From NCBI GenBank assembly GCA_016791385.1, contig JAEUMR010000027.1, positions 140,250-204,249 on the forward strand: 64,000 nt of DNA, read 5' to 3'. The notes beneath the pieces were generated by a model, which was given only the letters and a program-made list of their open reading frames with translations, had not been told where the DNA came from and did not search any database. Position numbers and translations under genes: made by a program. Source of the stretch: Hyphomonadaceae bacterium (lineage in GTDB: Bacteria; Pseudomonadota; Alphaproteobacteria; Caulobacterales; Aquidulcibacteraceae). This document shows positions 37,058-45,493 of this stretch, piece by piece (positions within the stretch are counted from its first letter, which is position 1; every line of letters starts with the position of its first letter).

Positions 37058-38067
37058 CCGTTCAAGAGTTCAACTGCGCGCGGGGCGAAGTAGGTGACGA
37101 CGCCATCGGCGCCGGCGCGTTTGAACGCGGTGAGCGACTCGATAATCGCGCGCTTGTCGTCGATCCAGCCATTGGCGGCGGCGGCCATGATCATCGCGTA
37201 TTCGCCGGACACCTGGAACGCGTAGGTCGGCATCGCGAATGCGTCTTTCACACGCTGGACGATGTCGAGGTAGGGGAGCCCAGGCTTGACCAGCAACATG
37301 TCGGCGCCTTCGGCGACGTCCATCGCCACTTCACGCAACGCCTCGTCAGTGTTGCCGAAATCCATTTGGTAGGTGCGCTTGTCGCCTGGATTCTTGATCG
37401 AACCCGAGCCCAGCTTTCCTGAGCCAATCGCTTCGCGGTAGGGGCCGTAGAACGCGGAGGCGTACTTGGCGGCGTAGGACATGATCAGCGTTTCCTCGCA
37501 CCCGTTCGCATCGAGTGCGGCGCGGATCGCGCCGACGCGGCCATCCATCATGTCGGACGGCGCGACGATGTCGGCGCCAGCCTTGACCTGGATCAAGGCC
37601 TGCTCGGTGAGCACCTTTACGGTTTCATCGTTGACGATGCGCCCGTCGCGCAGGAGGCCGTCGTGACCGTGATCGGTGAAGGGATCCAGCGCGACATCGA
37701 CCATGATGCCCACTTCGGGCGCGGCATCCTTCATGGCGCGCACGGCCTCGCACACGAGCCCCTTCTCGTTGAGCGCTTCCCGGCCTGTTGCGTCCTTCTT
37801 GGCTGCATCGATATGCGGGAACACAGCGATCGCGGGTATGCCCAATTCGCGCGCACGCTTGGCCGCCTTGGCCGCCGCCGCGACCGACAGCCGGGCGACC
37901 CCTGGCATGGCCGCGACCGGGATTTCAGCCTCTTTGCCGTCGTGGACCACCATCGACCAGATCAGGTCGTCGGCGCTGAGGCTGTGTTCGCGGGTGAGGC
38001 GTCGTACCCAATCGGCTTGACGCAGACGGCGCGGACGGGTGGTGGGGTAACGGCCAGAGAAGTTCAT
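37054..38067 (-). CDS. hemB: Delta-aminolevulinic acid dehydratase (porphobilinogen synthase)
   Basis: 337 residues from ATG at 38067; a TTG five codons upstream is less likely. It condenses two 5-aminolevulinate molecules to porphobilinogen. The active-site lysines are in SYAAKYASAFYGP and LLVKPGLPYLD. The metal segment reads DVALDPFTDHGHDG, with Asp where zinc enzymes have Cys, so this is the magnesium-type enzyme. It is divergent from hemA, whose product is its substrate. Confidence 0.97.
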   Translation of the reverse strand: MNFSGRYPTTRPRRLRQADWVRRLTREHSLSADDLIWSMVVHDGKEAEIPVAAMPGVARLSVAAAAKAAKRARELGIPAIAVFPHIDAAKKDATGREALNEKGLVCEAVRAMKDAAPEVGIMVDVALDPFTDHGHDGLLRDGRIVNDETVKVLTEQALIQVKAGADIVAPSDMMDGRVGAIRAALDANGCEETLIMSYAAKYASAFYGPYREAIGSGKLGSGSIKNPGDKRTYQMDFGNTDEALREVAMDVAEGADMLLVKPGLPYLDIVQRVKDAFAMPTYAFQVSGEYAMIMAAAANGWIDDKRAIIESLTAFKRAGADGVVTYFAPRAVELLNG

Positions 38068-38115
38068 GCGACTCGTTCGCAACTAGACGCACTGCTGTGC
38101 GCGGACGCGTCTCAG

Positions 38116-38145
38116 TTAACCTCTACGCGGCAAATATCCTATAAG
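38116..38145 (+). promoter_or_regulatory. hemA: Probable hemA promoter
   Basis: TTAACC (38116-38121) and TATAAG (38140-38145) are separated by 18 bases; the -10 matches the sigma-70 consensus at five of six positions. Transcription would start about 30 bases before the hemA GTG. A small dyad, CTGCG / CGCAG, lies in the leader just downstream. Confidence 0.5.
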
Positions 38146-38183
38146 CACAGAGACGCTGCGGCGTCGCAGATCGGGGCCCGAAC

Positions 38184-39407
38184 GTGAGACAAGAGGACGA
38201 AAAAGTCTTCGAGCAGGCAGTCGCTTCCATTCGCGACGAGGGCCGGTATCGAGTTTTTGCTGACATCATGCGCGAGCGCGGCCGGTTTCCGCACGCCACT
38301 TTGCGCCTGGACGACGGCACACAGCGCGACATCGTCGTCTGGTGCTCGAACGACTATCTCGGCCAGGGCCAGAGCCCCGAGGTGATCGACGCGGCGCACG
38401 CAGCCCTCGACAAGGTGGGCGCCGGCGCGGGCGGCACACGCAATATCTCGGGCACGACCAGCTACCACGTCGACCTTGAACGCGAGCTTGCCAAGCTGCA
38501 CGGTAAGGAATCGGCGCTGCTCTTCACCTCCGGTTACGTCTCGAACGACGCGACGCTGTCGACGCTCGCGAAGCTGTTCCCGGACTTGTGGATTTTCTCC
38601 GACGAGCAAAACCACGCCTCGATGATCGAAGGCATTCGCCGCGCCAAGTGCGAACGCCGCATCTTCCGCCACAACGATATCCAGCATCTCGAAGCGCTGC
38701 TGAATGAGGCGCCGGCAGGCGTGCCGAAGTTGATCGCGTTCGAGAGCGTCTATTCGATGGATGGCGACACCGCGCCGATCGAACAGATTTGCGACGTCGC
38801 CGAAGCTTACGGCGCCATGACCTATCTGGATGAGGTGCACGGCGTTGGCCTTTACGGCCCCACCGGCGCTGGCGTCGCTGAGCGTGATGGCGTGATGCAC
38901 CGCGTCGACTTCATCGAAGGCACGCTTGCCAAGGCGTTCGGGACCATGGGCGGTTACGTGACTGGCCCTGCCTCTGCCATCGACGCGATTCGGTCGAGCG
39001 CATCCGGCTTCATTTTCACCACCTCGCTGGCGCCCTCGATCGCCGCCGCCGCACTGGAAAGCGTGCGGATTGTGCGCGAATGCCCGCATTTGCGCGATCG
39101 GCTGCAGGAGCGCGCTGAGCGCCTGAAGGCGCTGCTGCGCGAAGCCGGCATTCCGGTCATGTCGGAAAGCACCACTCACATCGTGCCGGTGCTGGTGGGC
39201 GATGCAGCGCGCTGCAAGAAAATCTCCGACATCCTGCTCTACGAGCACGGCATCTATGTGCAGCCGATCAATTATCCGACCGTGCCACGCGGCACGGAAC
39301 GCCTGCGTATCACGCCGAGCCCCTTCCATGACGATGCGCTGATGGATCAGCTGATCGAGTCGCTGAAGACGGTCTGGGCGAAGTGCCCGGTGCACGTTAC
39401 GGCGTGA
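38184..39407 (+). CDS. hemA: 5-aminolevulinate synthase
   Basis: 407 residues from GTG. It condenses glycine and succinyl-CoA, the first haem step in alphaproteobacteria (C4 pathway). The PLP lysine is Lys250 in [12 protein letters not shown]; the glycine loop [13 protein letters not shown] (about 80-91), [10 protein letters not shown] with the PLP Asp, and [11 protein letters not shown] are all conserved. It is divergent from hemB, so both early haem genes share a 116-base control region. The DUF6898 gene starts in its stop codon (GTGA). Confidence 0.97.
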   Translation: MRQEDEKVFEQAVASIRDEGRYRVFADIMRERGRFPHATLRLDDGTQRDIVVWCSNDYLGQGQSPEVIDAAHAALDKVGAGAGGTRNISGTTSYHVDLERELAKLHGKESALLFTSGYVSNDATLSTLAKLFPDLWIFSDEQNHASMIEGIRRAKCERRIFRHNDIQHLEALLNEAPAGVPKLIAFESVYSMDGDTAPIEQICDVAEAYGAMTYLDEVHGVGLYGPTGAGVAERDGVMHRVDFIEGTLAKAFGTMGGYVTGPASAIDAIRSSASGFIFTTSLAPSIAAAALESVRIVRECPHLRDRLQERAERLKALLREAGIPVMSESTTHIVPVLVGDAARCKKISDILLYEHGIYVQPINYPTVPRGTERLRITPSPFHDDALMDQLIESLKTVWAKCPVHVTA

Positions 39408-39631
39408 GCGGCGAACGCGAGATCTTCTTCGAGATCACGCGTATCGGCGACCTGCAGCGCGTCGCCGCCGTCGACGCCAAGACAAGCATAGAGGTTGTGG
39501 TGCAGGCGCCGGCCTCGGCCAGCCTTGCTGATGTGCGTGCGCTCGCGTTGCGTAAGCTGCAGCGCGCCTTGGAGCGGGCGGACGGCGAGGACGGCAACAG
39601 CCCGCCGCATCGTCCGGGCAAGCTCGTCTAA
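39404..39631 (+). CDS. DUF6898-type small protein
   Basis: 75 residues from GTG 39404, which overlaps the hemA stop. The start gives the conserved opening [21 protein letters not shown] and a C-terminal helix LRKLQRALE, matching the small alphaproteobacterial DUF6898 family as I recall it. Function unknown. Coupling to hemA suggests a cytoplasmic partner role, but this is only context. It interlocks stops with the convergent mucR gene. Confidence 0.75.
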   Translation: MSGEREIFFEITRIGDLQRVAAVDAKTSIEVVVQAPASASLADVRALALRKLQRALERADGEDGNSPPHRPGKLV

Positions 39632-40065
39632 TCGACGCCGCGCCGGCGGACGCCGCGCCCCAGGCCGATCTTCTTGGCGAATTCCGAACGCCGCGTCGCG
39701 TAGGACGGCGCGACCATCGGATAATCCGCCGGCAGCCCCCAACGGCGGCGGTATTCGTCTGGCGTCATGTTGTAGGTCGAGCGCAGGTAGCGCTTGAGCA
39801 TTTTCAGCTTCTTGCCGTCTTCCAGGCAGACGATGAAGTCCTCGTTGACGGATTTCGCGATCGGTACGGCTGGCTTGGGGCGTTCGGCGTGACTGTCCGA
39901 CGCCGTGGCGGAAAGCCCGGTCAACGCCTGGTGCACCAGGCGGATCAGCTCGGGCACTTCAGTTGCGGCGACTTTGTTGTTCGAGACAAAGGAGGTGACG
40001 ATGTCTGCAGTCATCCGCAATGGCTGGTTGCCCTGCGCCGTCCTGTCCTCCTCGTCATTGCCCAT
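39628..40065 (-). CDS. MucR/Ros-family transcriptional regulator
   Basis: 145 residues. The C-terminal domain has the family pattern CLEDGKKLKMLKRYL, TPDEYRRRWGLPADYPMVAP and YATRRSEFAKKIGLGR. MucR proteins bind AT-rich promoter DNA and control envelope, motility and cell-cycle genes in alphaproteobacteria. Of the Cys2His2 zinc ligands only Cys80 remains; the others read Asp83, Tyr93 and Thr97/Tyr98. It is divergent from glyA. A GAGG ribosome site precedes the ATG. Confidence 0.92.
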   Translation of the reverse strand: MGNDEEDRTAQGNQPLRMTADIVTSFVSNNKVAATEVPELIRLVHQALTGLSATASDSHAERPKPAVPIAKSVNEDFIVCLEDGKKLKMLKRYLRSTYNMTPDEYRRRWGLPADYPMVAPSYATRRSEFAKKIGLGRGVRRRGVD

Positions 40066-40277
40066 GGCCTCGATGCCCCCAAGGCCGCGAATACTCGCGT
40101 CGGGGCGCGCTTATTCTCGAATGGCGCCAGTCTAAACAGAAATCAGCGATTGTATCGGGGGGTTTTGGCAGTTGAAGTGTAACGGAGCCTTCGGACGATC
40201 AGGCGCACCCTGTCCGCTTTGCTAAGACTGGCGCGCCGACTTATGTACGGGCCAGTGAATCAGCCGACGAGACCCGA
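40066..40277. promoter_or_regulatory. Divergent control region mucR-like/glyA
   Basis: A 212-base region without genes. A weak TTGCTA / TATGTA pair (17-base spacing) starts near 40220, before glyA. MucR genes are often autoregulated, but I cannot point to a specific site. A T-containing GGGGGGTTTTGG tract lies near 40157-40168. Confidence 0.3.
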
Positions 40278-41576
40278 ATGACCCAGCCTGCCGGAAACGC
40301 CGCCGCGCATGACCGTTTCTTCGAAGCGCCGCTTGGCCGGGCCGACGCAGAAGTCCAGGCCGCCGTCAGCGCGGAATTGAAGCGCCAGCAGCGCCAGATC
40401 GAGCTGATCGCCTCGGAAAACATTGTCTCGCGCGCGGTGCTTGAGGCCCAGGGCTCGGTGCTGACCAACAAGTACGCCGAAGGCTACCCGGGCCGGCGCT
40501 ATTATGGCGGCTGCGAGTTCGTCGACGAAGTTGAACGCCTCGCCATCGAGCGGGCCAAGCGCCTGTTCGACTGCAGCTTCGCGAACGTGCAGCCACACTC
40601 CGGCGCCAACGCCAACCAGGCGGTGTTCTTCGCGCTGCTGCAGCCGGGCGATAAGTTCCTCGGCATGGACCTCGCCTGCGGCGGCCACCTCACGCATGGC
40701 TCGCCGGTCAACGTGTCAGGCAAGTGGTTCAACCCGGTCGCTTACGGCGTACGCAAGGACGACCATCTGATCGATTACGACGAAGTGGCGGAAATCGCGC
40801 GCCGCGAGCGTCCCAAGCTCATTCTGGCCGGCGCCTCGGCCTATTCGCGTCACATCGATTTCAAGCGTTTCCGTGAGATCGCCGACGAAATCGGCGCCGT
40901 GTTCATGGTTGACATGGCGCACTATGCGGGCCTAGTCGCGGGCGGCGTCTATCCTTCGCCGCTGCCGCACGCGCACGTCGTTACGACGACCACGCACAAG
41001 ACGTTGCGCGGTCCGCGGGGCGGCATGATCCTCTCGAACAGCGAAGAGATCGGCAAGAAGATCAATTCTGCGGTGTTCCCGGGCCTGCAAGGCGGGCCGC
41101 TGATGCACGTGATCGCGGCGAAGGCGGTGTCGTTCGGAGAAGCGCTGCAGCCGGAGTTCAAACTCTACGCCAAGCGGACGCTCGAAAACGCTCGCACGCT
41201 GGCGAGCCGCTTGATCGAAAACGGCTTGGCGGTGGTTTCCGGCGGCACTGACAGCCACCTGATGTTGGTCGATCTCCGGCCCAAGAAGGTCACCGGCAAG
41301 GCGGCCGAGCAAAGCCTCGAGCGGGCCCTCATCACCTGCAACAAGAACGGCATCCCCTTCGATCCGGAAAAGCCGATGATCACCTCGGGCGTGCGCTTGG
41401 GCTCGCCAGCCTGCACCACCCGCGGCTTTGGCCCGGCGGAGTTCCGCGAGGTCGCGGACCTCATCTGCGAGGTCTTGGATGGGCTCTCCAAGGCTGAGGG
41501 TGACAATTCCGCAGTGGAAGCGGCGGTTGCGGCAAAAGTTGAAGCGCTAACCGGGCGGTTTCCCATCTATTCTTGA
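40278..41576 (+). CDS. glyA: Serine hydroxymethyltransferase
   Basis: 432 residues. It interconverts serine and glycine with tetrahydrofolate, supplying one-carbon units. Conserved parts are [29 protein letters not shown], and the PLP lysine in [15 protein letters not shown] (about residue 240). It also supplies glycine for hemA nearby, though not in the same operon. nrdR follows 41 bases downstream, the standard alphaproteobacterial order. Confidence 0.98.
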   Translation: MTQPAGNAAAHDRFFEAPLGRADAEVQAAVSAELKRQQRQIELIASENIVSRAVLEAQGSVLTNKYAEGYPGRRYYGGCEFVDEVERLAIERAKRLFDCSFANVQPHSGANANQAVFFALLQPGDKFLGMDLACGGHLTHGSPVNVSGKWFNPVAYGVRKDDHLIDYDEVAEIARRERPKLILAGASAYSRHIDFKRFREIADEIGAVFMVDMAHYAGLVAGGVYPSPLPHAHVVTTTTHKTLRGPRGGMILSNSEEIGKKINSAVFPGLQGGPLMHVIAAKAVSFGEALQPEFKLYAKRTLENARTLASRLIENGLAVVSGGTDSHLMLVDLRPKKVTGKAAEQSLERALITCNKNGIPFDPEKPMITSGVRLGSPACTTRGFGPAEFREVADLICEVLDGLSKAEGDNSAVEAAVAAKVEALTGRFPIYS

Positions 41577-41617
41577 TCGGGCGGCGGCGCTGATTCGGCC
41601 GCCGGGAGTAGCGCCGA

Positions 41618-42082
41618 ATGCGTTGTCCGTTCTGCAACAACGAAGATAGCCAGGTGAAGGACAGCCGCCCCACCGAGGATGGGGCGGCGATCCGGCGCCG
41701 GCGCCAATGCGACAAGTGCGGCTCGCGCTTCACCACCTTCGAGCGGGTGCAATTGCGCGATCTCGTCGTGCTCAAGCGCTCGGGCCGGCGCGTGCCGTTC
41801 GACCGCGACAAGCTCGCGCGTTCGCTCTCGATCGCGCTGCGCAAGCGGCCGATCGAACAGGATCAGATCGAACAAATGATCTCCGGTATCGTGCGCAAGC
41901 TCGAAAGCCAGGGCGAGAGCGAGATTCCGTCCGAGACTATCGGTGAGATGGTGATGGAGGCGCTCGCACACGTCGATCCGGTCGCCTATGTCCGCTACGC
42001 CTCGGTCTATCGCGATTTCCGCGAAACCAGCGATTTCGCCGACTTTATCGAACAGGCCGGCAAGAAGCGCGACAAGGCTTGA
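41618..42082 (+). CDS. nrdR: Transcriptional repressor NrdR
   Basis: 154 residues. N-terminal zinc ribbon (CPFCNN and [13 protein letters not shown]) followed by an ATP-cone domain ([16 protein letters not shown]). NrdR binds NrdR boxes and represses ribonucleotide reductase genes according to ATP/dATP. It heads the nrdR-rib-nusB-thiL cluster. All four zinc cysteines are present. Confidence 0.98.
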   Translation: MRCPFCNNEDSQVKDSRPTEDGAAIRRRRQCDKCGSRFTTFERVQLRDLVVLKRSGRRVPFDRDKLARSLSIALRKRPIEQDQIEQMISGIVRKLESQGESEIPSETIGEMVMEALAHVDPVAYVRYASVYRDFRETSDFADFIEQAGKKRDKA

Positions 42083-42127
42083 TGCGCCGCGCGTGTGCGG
42101 GCTCGCGCAGAATGCTATGAGGCATTG

Positions 42128-42796
42128 ATGGCCCGCCCGCACGTCACGCTGAAGCTCGCGACTTCGCTCGACGGGCGTATTGCCACCGGCGCGGGCGAGA
42201 GCCGATGGATCACAGGCCCGGCCGCGCGCGCCGAGGTGCAGCGCCTGCGCGCGGGCGTGGATGCGGTGCTAGTCGGCGCCGGCACGGTGCGCGCCGACGA
42301 TCCCGAACTCACCGCCCGAACTGAGCCGCCGCCGAGCCGCCAGCCTTTGCGGATCGTGCTCGACACCGAGTTCTCGCTCTCCCTTCAGAGCCGGCTGGTC
42401 GCCACCCTCAAGCTTGCGCCGCTACTGGTGATCGGCGCTGCGGACGCCGAGCCGCGCAAGCGCGCCGCGCTCGAAGCCGCCGGTGCGCTGACCGACGCCG
42501 TCGGACGAGGCCCCAAGGGGCTCGACGCCGAGGCGGCGCTGACGCGTCTCGCCGAACGCAGCGTCCATACGGTGTTGGTCGAGGGCGGGGGGCATCTGGC
42601 TGCTTCGCTCATCGCGGCGGACGCGGTGGATCGCCTGGAGTGGTTCCGCGCGCCCCTGCTGTTGGGGGCGGAGGGGCTGCCCGCCATCGCACGGCTCGGC
42701 ATCGGGCCGCTCAATGAGGCCCCGCGGTGGCGCAGGATTGCGCTACGCGAGCTTGGCCCCGACATCTGGGAAAGCTACGAGCCCCTCTCGGACTAG
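42128..42796 (+). CDS. ribD: RibD-type reductase domain (5-amino-6-(5-phosphoribosylamino)uracil reductase)
   Basis: 222 residues from ATG 42128; the frame opens 11 codons earlier. It has only the C-terminal reductase domain of RibD: RPHVTLKLATSLDGRIA, SRWITGPAARAEVQRLRA, LVGAGTVRADDPELTAR, and VEGGGHLAASL. It should reduce the ribosylamino side chain in riboflavin synthesis with NADPH. The N-terminal deaminase domain, fused in most RibD proteins, is absent here and is not in the 45 bases between it and nrdR. It must be supplied elsewhere. Confidence 0.88.
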   Translation: MARPHVTLKLATSLDGRIATGAGESRWITGPAARAEVQRLRAGVDAVLVGAGTVRADDPELTARTEPPPSRQPLRIVLDTEFSLSLQSRLVATLKLAPLLVIGAADAEPRKRAALEAAGALTDAVGRGPKGLDAEAALTRLAERSVHTVLVEGGGHLAASLIAADAVDRLEWFRAPLLLGAEGLPAIARLGIGPLNEAPRWRRIALRELGPDIWESYEPLSD

Positions 42797-42806
42797 AAGG
42801 CTGCGC

Positions 42807-43421
42807 GTGTTCACAGGCATCGTAACGGCAATCGGGGAAGTGACGGCGGTCGAGCGGCGCGACGGGCTCGTGCGGCTCACGATCGCGAGCAGCTACGACC
42901 CCGCCGGCGTCGAGATCGGCGCCAGCATCGCCCACGATGGCTGCTGCCTCACCGTGGTGGAGACCCAATCGCGCGCGGGCGGGGGCATGCGCCATGTGGT
43001 CGAAGTTGCGCCCGAAAGCCTGGCGCTGACGACGATGGGCGCGCTCAAGGCGGGCGACCGCGTCAATCTTGAGCGGTCGCTCAAGCTCGGCGACGAACTC
43101 GGCGGCCATATCGTGCAAGGGCACGTGGATGGCTTGGGCGAGGTGCTTGCCGTTCGCCAGGATGGGGAAGGCACTCGTCTCTCGATCCGGGCGCCGCATG
43201 AGATCGCGCATCTGATCGCGCAAAAGGGGTCTATCGCCATCGACGGCGTCTCGCTGACCGTGAACGAAGTTGAAGGCGATGTGTTCGGCGTGCTGATCAT
43301 TCCGCACACCTGGGCGGTTACGACTTTGTCCCGCCTGAGGCCCGGCGATAAGGTGAATTTAGAAGCCGACATGATGGCGCGCTATGCGGCGCGTCTCGTT
43401 GAAGCGCGGAGAAACACATAA
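42807..43421 (+). CDS. ribE: Riboflavin synthase alpha subunit
   Basis: 204 residues from GTG 42807, which has an AGAAGG ribosome site and gives the universal N-terminus FTGIV. Two lumazine-binding repeats are visible, each opening with a FTGIV- or GHIVQGHVDG-like unit. It dismutates two 6,7-dimethyl-8-ribityllumazine into riboflavin. It sits between ribD and ribB with an abutting stop/start. Confidence 0.97.
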   Translation: MFTGIVTAIGEVTAVERRDGLVRLTIASSYDPAGVEIGASIAHDGCCLTVVETQSRAGGGMRHVVEVAPESLALTTMGALKAGDRVNLERSLKLGDELGGHIVQGHVDGLGEVLAVRQDGEGTRLSIRAPHEIAHLIAQKGSIAIDGVSLTVNEVEGDVFGVLIIPHTWAVTTLSRLRPGDKVNLEADMMARYAARLVEARRNT

Positions 43422-44548
43422 TGGCGGCCAAGCCGTCCCCCGTCGAAGAGTTGAAGCGCGCCATCTCCCCGATCCCTGAGATCATCGAGGAGGCGCGCGA
43501 AGGTCGCATGTTCATCCTCGTCGACGCGGAAGACCGCGAGAACGAAGGCGACCTCATCATCCCGGCGCAATTCGCTACGCCTGCGCAGGTCAATTTCATG
43601 GCCAAGCACGGGCGCGGCCTCATCTGCCTCGCGCTCACTGCGGAGCGGACCCGCGCGCTTGGGCTTGAGCCGATGGCGCCGCGCAACCAGGCGCGCCTCG
43701 GCACCGCCTTCACCGTCTCGATCGAAGCCAAGGAAGGCATCTCGACCGGGATCTCCGCCGCCGATCGCGCGCTCACCATCGCGGTTGCGATCGATGCGAC
43801 CAAGGGCGCGGACGATATCGTCTCGCCCGGCCACGTCTTCCCGCTGATGGCGCGTGACGGCGGTGTGCTGGTGCGGGCCGGTCACACCGAAGCCAGCGTC
43901 GACATCGCGCGCGCTGCCGGCCTCAATCCGTCGGCGGTGATCTGCGAGATCATGAACGACGACGGCACCATGGCGCGCCTGCCGGAGCTGATCGCGTTTG
44001 CGCAATTCCACAATCTGAAGATCGGCGCCATCGACGATCTCATCGCCTATCGCCGCGCCCATGAGCGCTTCCTCGACAAGCTGCATGAAGGCGCGTTTCA
44101 GACCAAGGTCGGTTCGGACTTCCGCCTGGTGCTGTTCCGCAATCGCCTCGATGGCGTCGAACATGCGGCGTTGGTGAAGGGCGAAATTCAGCCTGACACG
44201 CCCACGCTCGTACGCGTGCACCGCATCGATTTCGCCGCCGACGTGATGGGCGGGTATGGCGATCGCGCGACCATGATCGATCGTGCGCTGGCGGAGATCG
44301 ACAAAGAGGGCGCCGGGGTGCTGGTGCTGCTCCGCGACCTCGTCCCGAACGCCATTTCGCGCCGCCTGAAGGGCGAACCGCCGGAAATGGAAGCGGACGA
44401 TGAGCTGCGCGTGATCGGCACCGGCTCGCAGATTCTGCGCGAACTGGGCGTTGGCCGCATCATCGCGCTTTCGAACACGCCGCAAAGGCTCGTCGGCCTT
44501 GAGGGCTACGGGCTGTCGATTGATGGCTGGCGCGGATTCAAGTCGTGA
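43421..44548 (+). CDS. ribB: 3,4-dihydroxy-2-butanone 4-phosphate synthase with degenerate GTP cyclohydrolase II domain
   Basis: 375 residues. The N-terminal half is an intact RibB: DAEDRENEGDLIIPAQ, GRGLICLAL, and RAGHTEASVDIARAAGL. The C-terminal half keeps the RibA fold (ALVKGEIQPDTPTLVRVH) but lacks all three zinc cysteines and the REGRGIGL motif. It resembles the RibBX type, in which only DHBP synthase works. It supplies the four-carbon unit to RibH, whose gene overlaps its stop. An active GTP cyclohydrolase II must lie elsewhere. Confidence 0.9.
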   Translation: MAAKPSPVEELKRAISPIPEIIEEAREGRMFILVDAEDRENEGDLIIPAQFATPAQVNFMAKHGRGLICLALTAERTRALGLEPMAPRNQARLGTAFTVSIEAKEGISTGISAADRALTIAVAIDATKGADDIVSPGHVFPLMARDGGVLVRAGHTEASVDIARAAGLNPSAVICEIMNDDGTMARLPELIAFAQFHNLKIGAIDDLIAYRRAHERFLDKLHEGAFQTKVGSDFRLVLFRNRLDGVEHAALVKGEIQPDTPTLVRVHRIDFAADVMGGYGDRATMIDRALAEIDKEGAGVLVLLRDLVPNAISRRLKGEPPEMEADDELRVIGTGSQILRELGVGRIIALSNTPQRLVGLEGYGLSIDGWRGFKS

Positions 44549-45018
44549 AGACACCGGAAAGACAACCTGTCGCGAAGCTGCCTGGCGCGCGTGTGCTGCT
44601 GGTGATCGCCCCATACTACCGCGACATCGCCGACCATCTGCAGCGCGGCGCGGAAGCCGTCGCGGCTGAGGCCGGCGCCGTGCTCGACCGTGTCTTCGTG
44701 CCCGGCGCGTTCGAAATCCCCGGCGCCATCGCGCACGCCGCCAGAAGCAAGGCCTATGATGGCTTCGTGGCGCTCGGCTGCGTCGTCCGCGGCGAGACCA
44801 GCCATTACGATTACGTCTGTGGCGAGAGTGCGCGCGGGCTGATGGACCTGTCGATCCGCAAGCGTCTCGCCATCGGCTACGGCATTCTCACCGTCGAGAC
44901 CATCGCCCAAGCGGAGGAGCGCGCGGACCCTGCGCGCGGCGACAAGGGTGGCGAAGCCGTCCGCGCCTGTCTGGCCATGATCGCCCTGAAACGCCGGTTC
45001 GCAGGCGCAGCACAATGA
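44545..45018 (+). CDS. ribH: 6,7-dimethyl-8-ribityllumazine synthase
   Basis: 157 residues from GTG, overlapping the ribB stop by 4 bases. Lumazine synthase motifs are VLLVIAPYYRDIADHLQRGA, VPGAFEIPGAIAHAA, and GCVVRGETSHYDYVC with the catalytic His. It joins the DHBP product and the ribitylamino-pyrimidine. nusB overlaps its stop (ATGA). Confidence 0.97.
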   Translation: MKTPERQPVAKLPGARVLLVIAPYYRDIADHLQRGAEAVAAEAGAVLDRVFVPGAFEIPGAIAHAARSKAYDGFVALGCVVRGETSHYDYVCGESARGLMDLSIRKRLAIGYGILTVETIAQAEERADPARGDKGGEAVRACLAMIALKRRFAGAAQ

Positions 45019-45482
45019 GCGCCAACAAGAACGCAGCGCGCAGCGCAGCGCGGCTCGCCGCTGTGCAGGCGCTCTATCAGATGGAAGTCGCCGGCGCGAC
45101 GACGGCTGACGTCATCGCCGATTTCAGCGCCGGCAAACTGCCGCGTGAGACCGAGGCGAGTTACACTGAAACCGAGGGTGATCTCGATCTTTTCAAGGTG
45201 TTGGTGGAGAACGCGGTTGATCGTCAGGCGACGCTCGACCGGACCATCGCGCGCCACTTGAGCAAAGGCTGGCGTCTTGAGCGTATTGACGCTGTGGCGC
45301 GCGCCATCCTTCGCGCTGGGGCGGCCGAGCTTGAGCAGCAGCGCGACACGCCCGTCGCCGTGGTCATCGACGAGTACGTTGAGGTTGCGAAGTCCTTCTT
45401 CGAAGGTCCGGAGCCGGCCTTCGTCAACGCTACGCTCGACGCTTGTGCTAAAGACTTGCGCCGGGACGGCTTTGGCGCCTAA
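45015..45482 (+). CDS. nusB: Transcription antitermination factor NusB
   Basis: 155 residues. Typical features are ARLAAVQALYQMEVAG at residues 10-25, the helical core, and the C-terminal VVIDEYVEVAKSFF and FVNATLDACAKDLR. NusB binds boxA RNA with NusE during rRNA transcription. A central insert (about residues 35-55) is longer than in E. coli, as in other alphaproteobacteria. It is between ribH (4-base overlap) and thiL. Confidence 0.96.
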   Translation: MSANKNAARSAARLAAVQALYQMEVAGATTADVIADFSAGKLPRETEASYTETEGDLDLFKVLVENAVDRQATLDRTIARHLSKGWRLERIDAVARAILRAGAAELEQQRDTPVAVVIDEYVEVAKSFFEGPEPAFVNATLDACAKDLRRDGFGA

Positions 45483-45493
45483 GCGCTCAGCGC

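Noticed and set aside
38139-39395. Minus-strand open frame (418 codons) opposite hemA
   Set aside because: Exact shadow of a strongly conserved gene; no family features.
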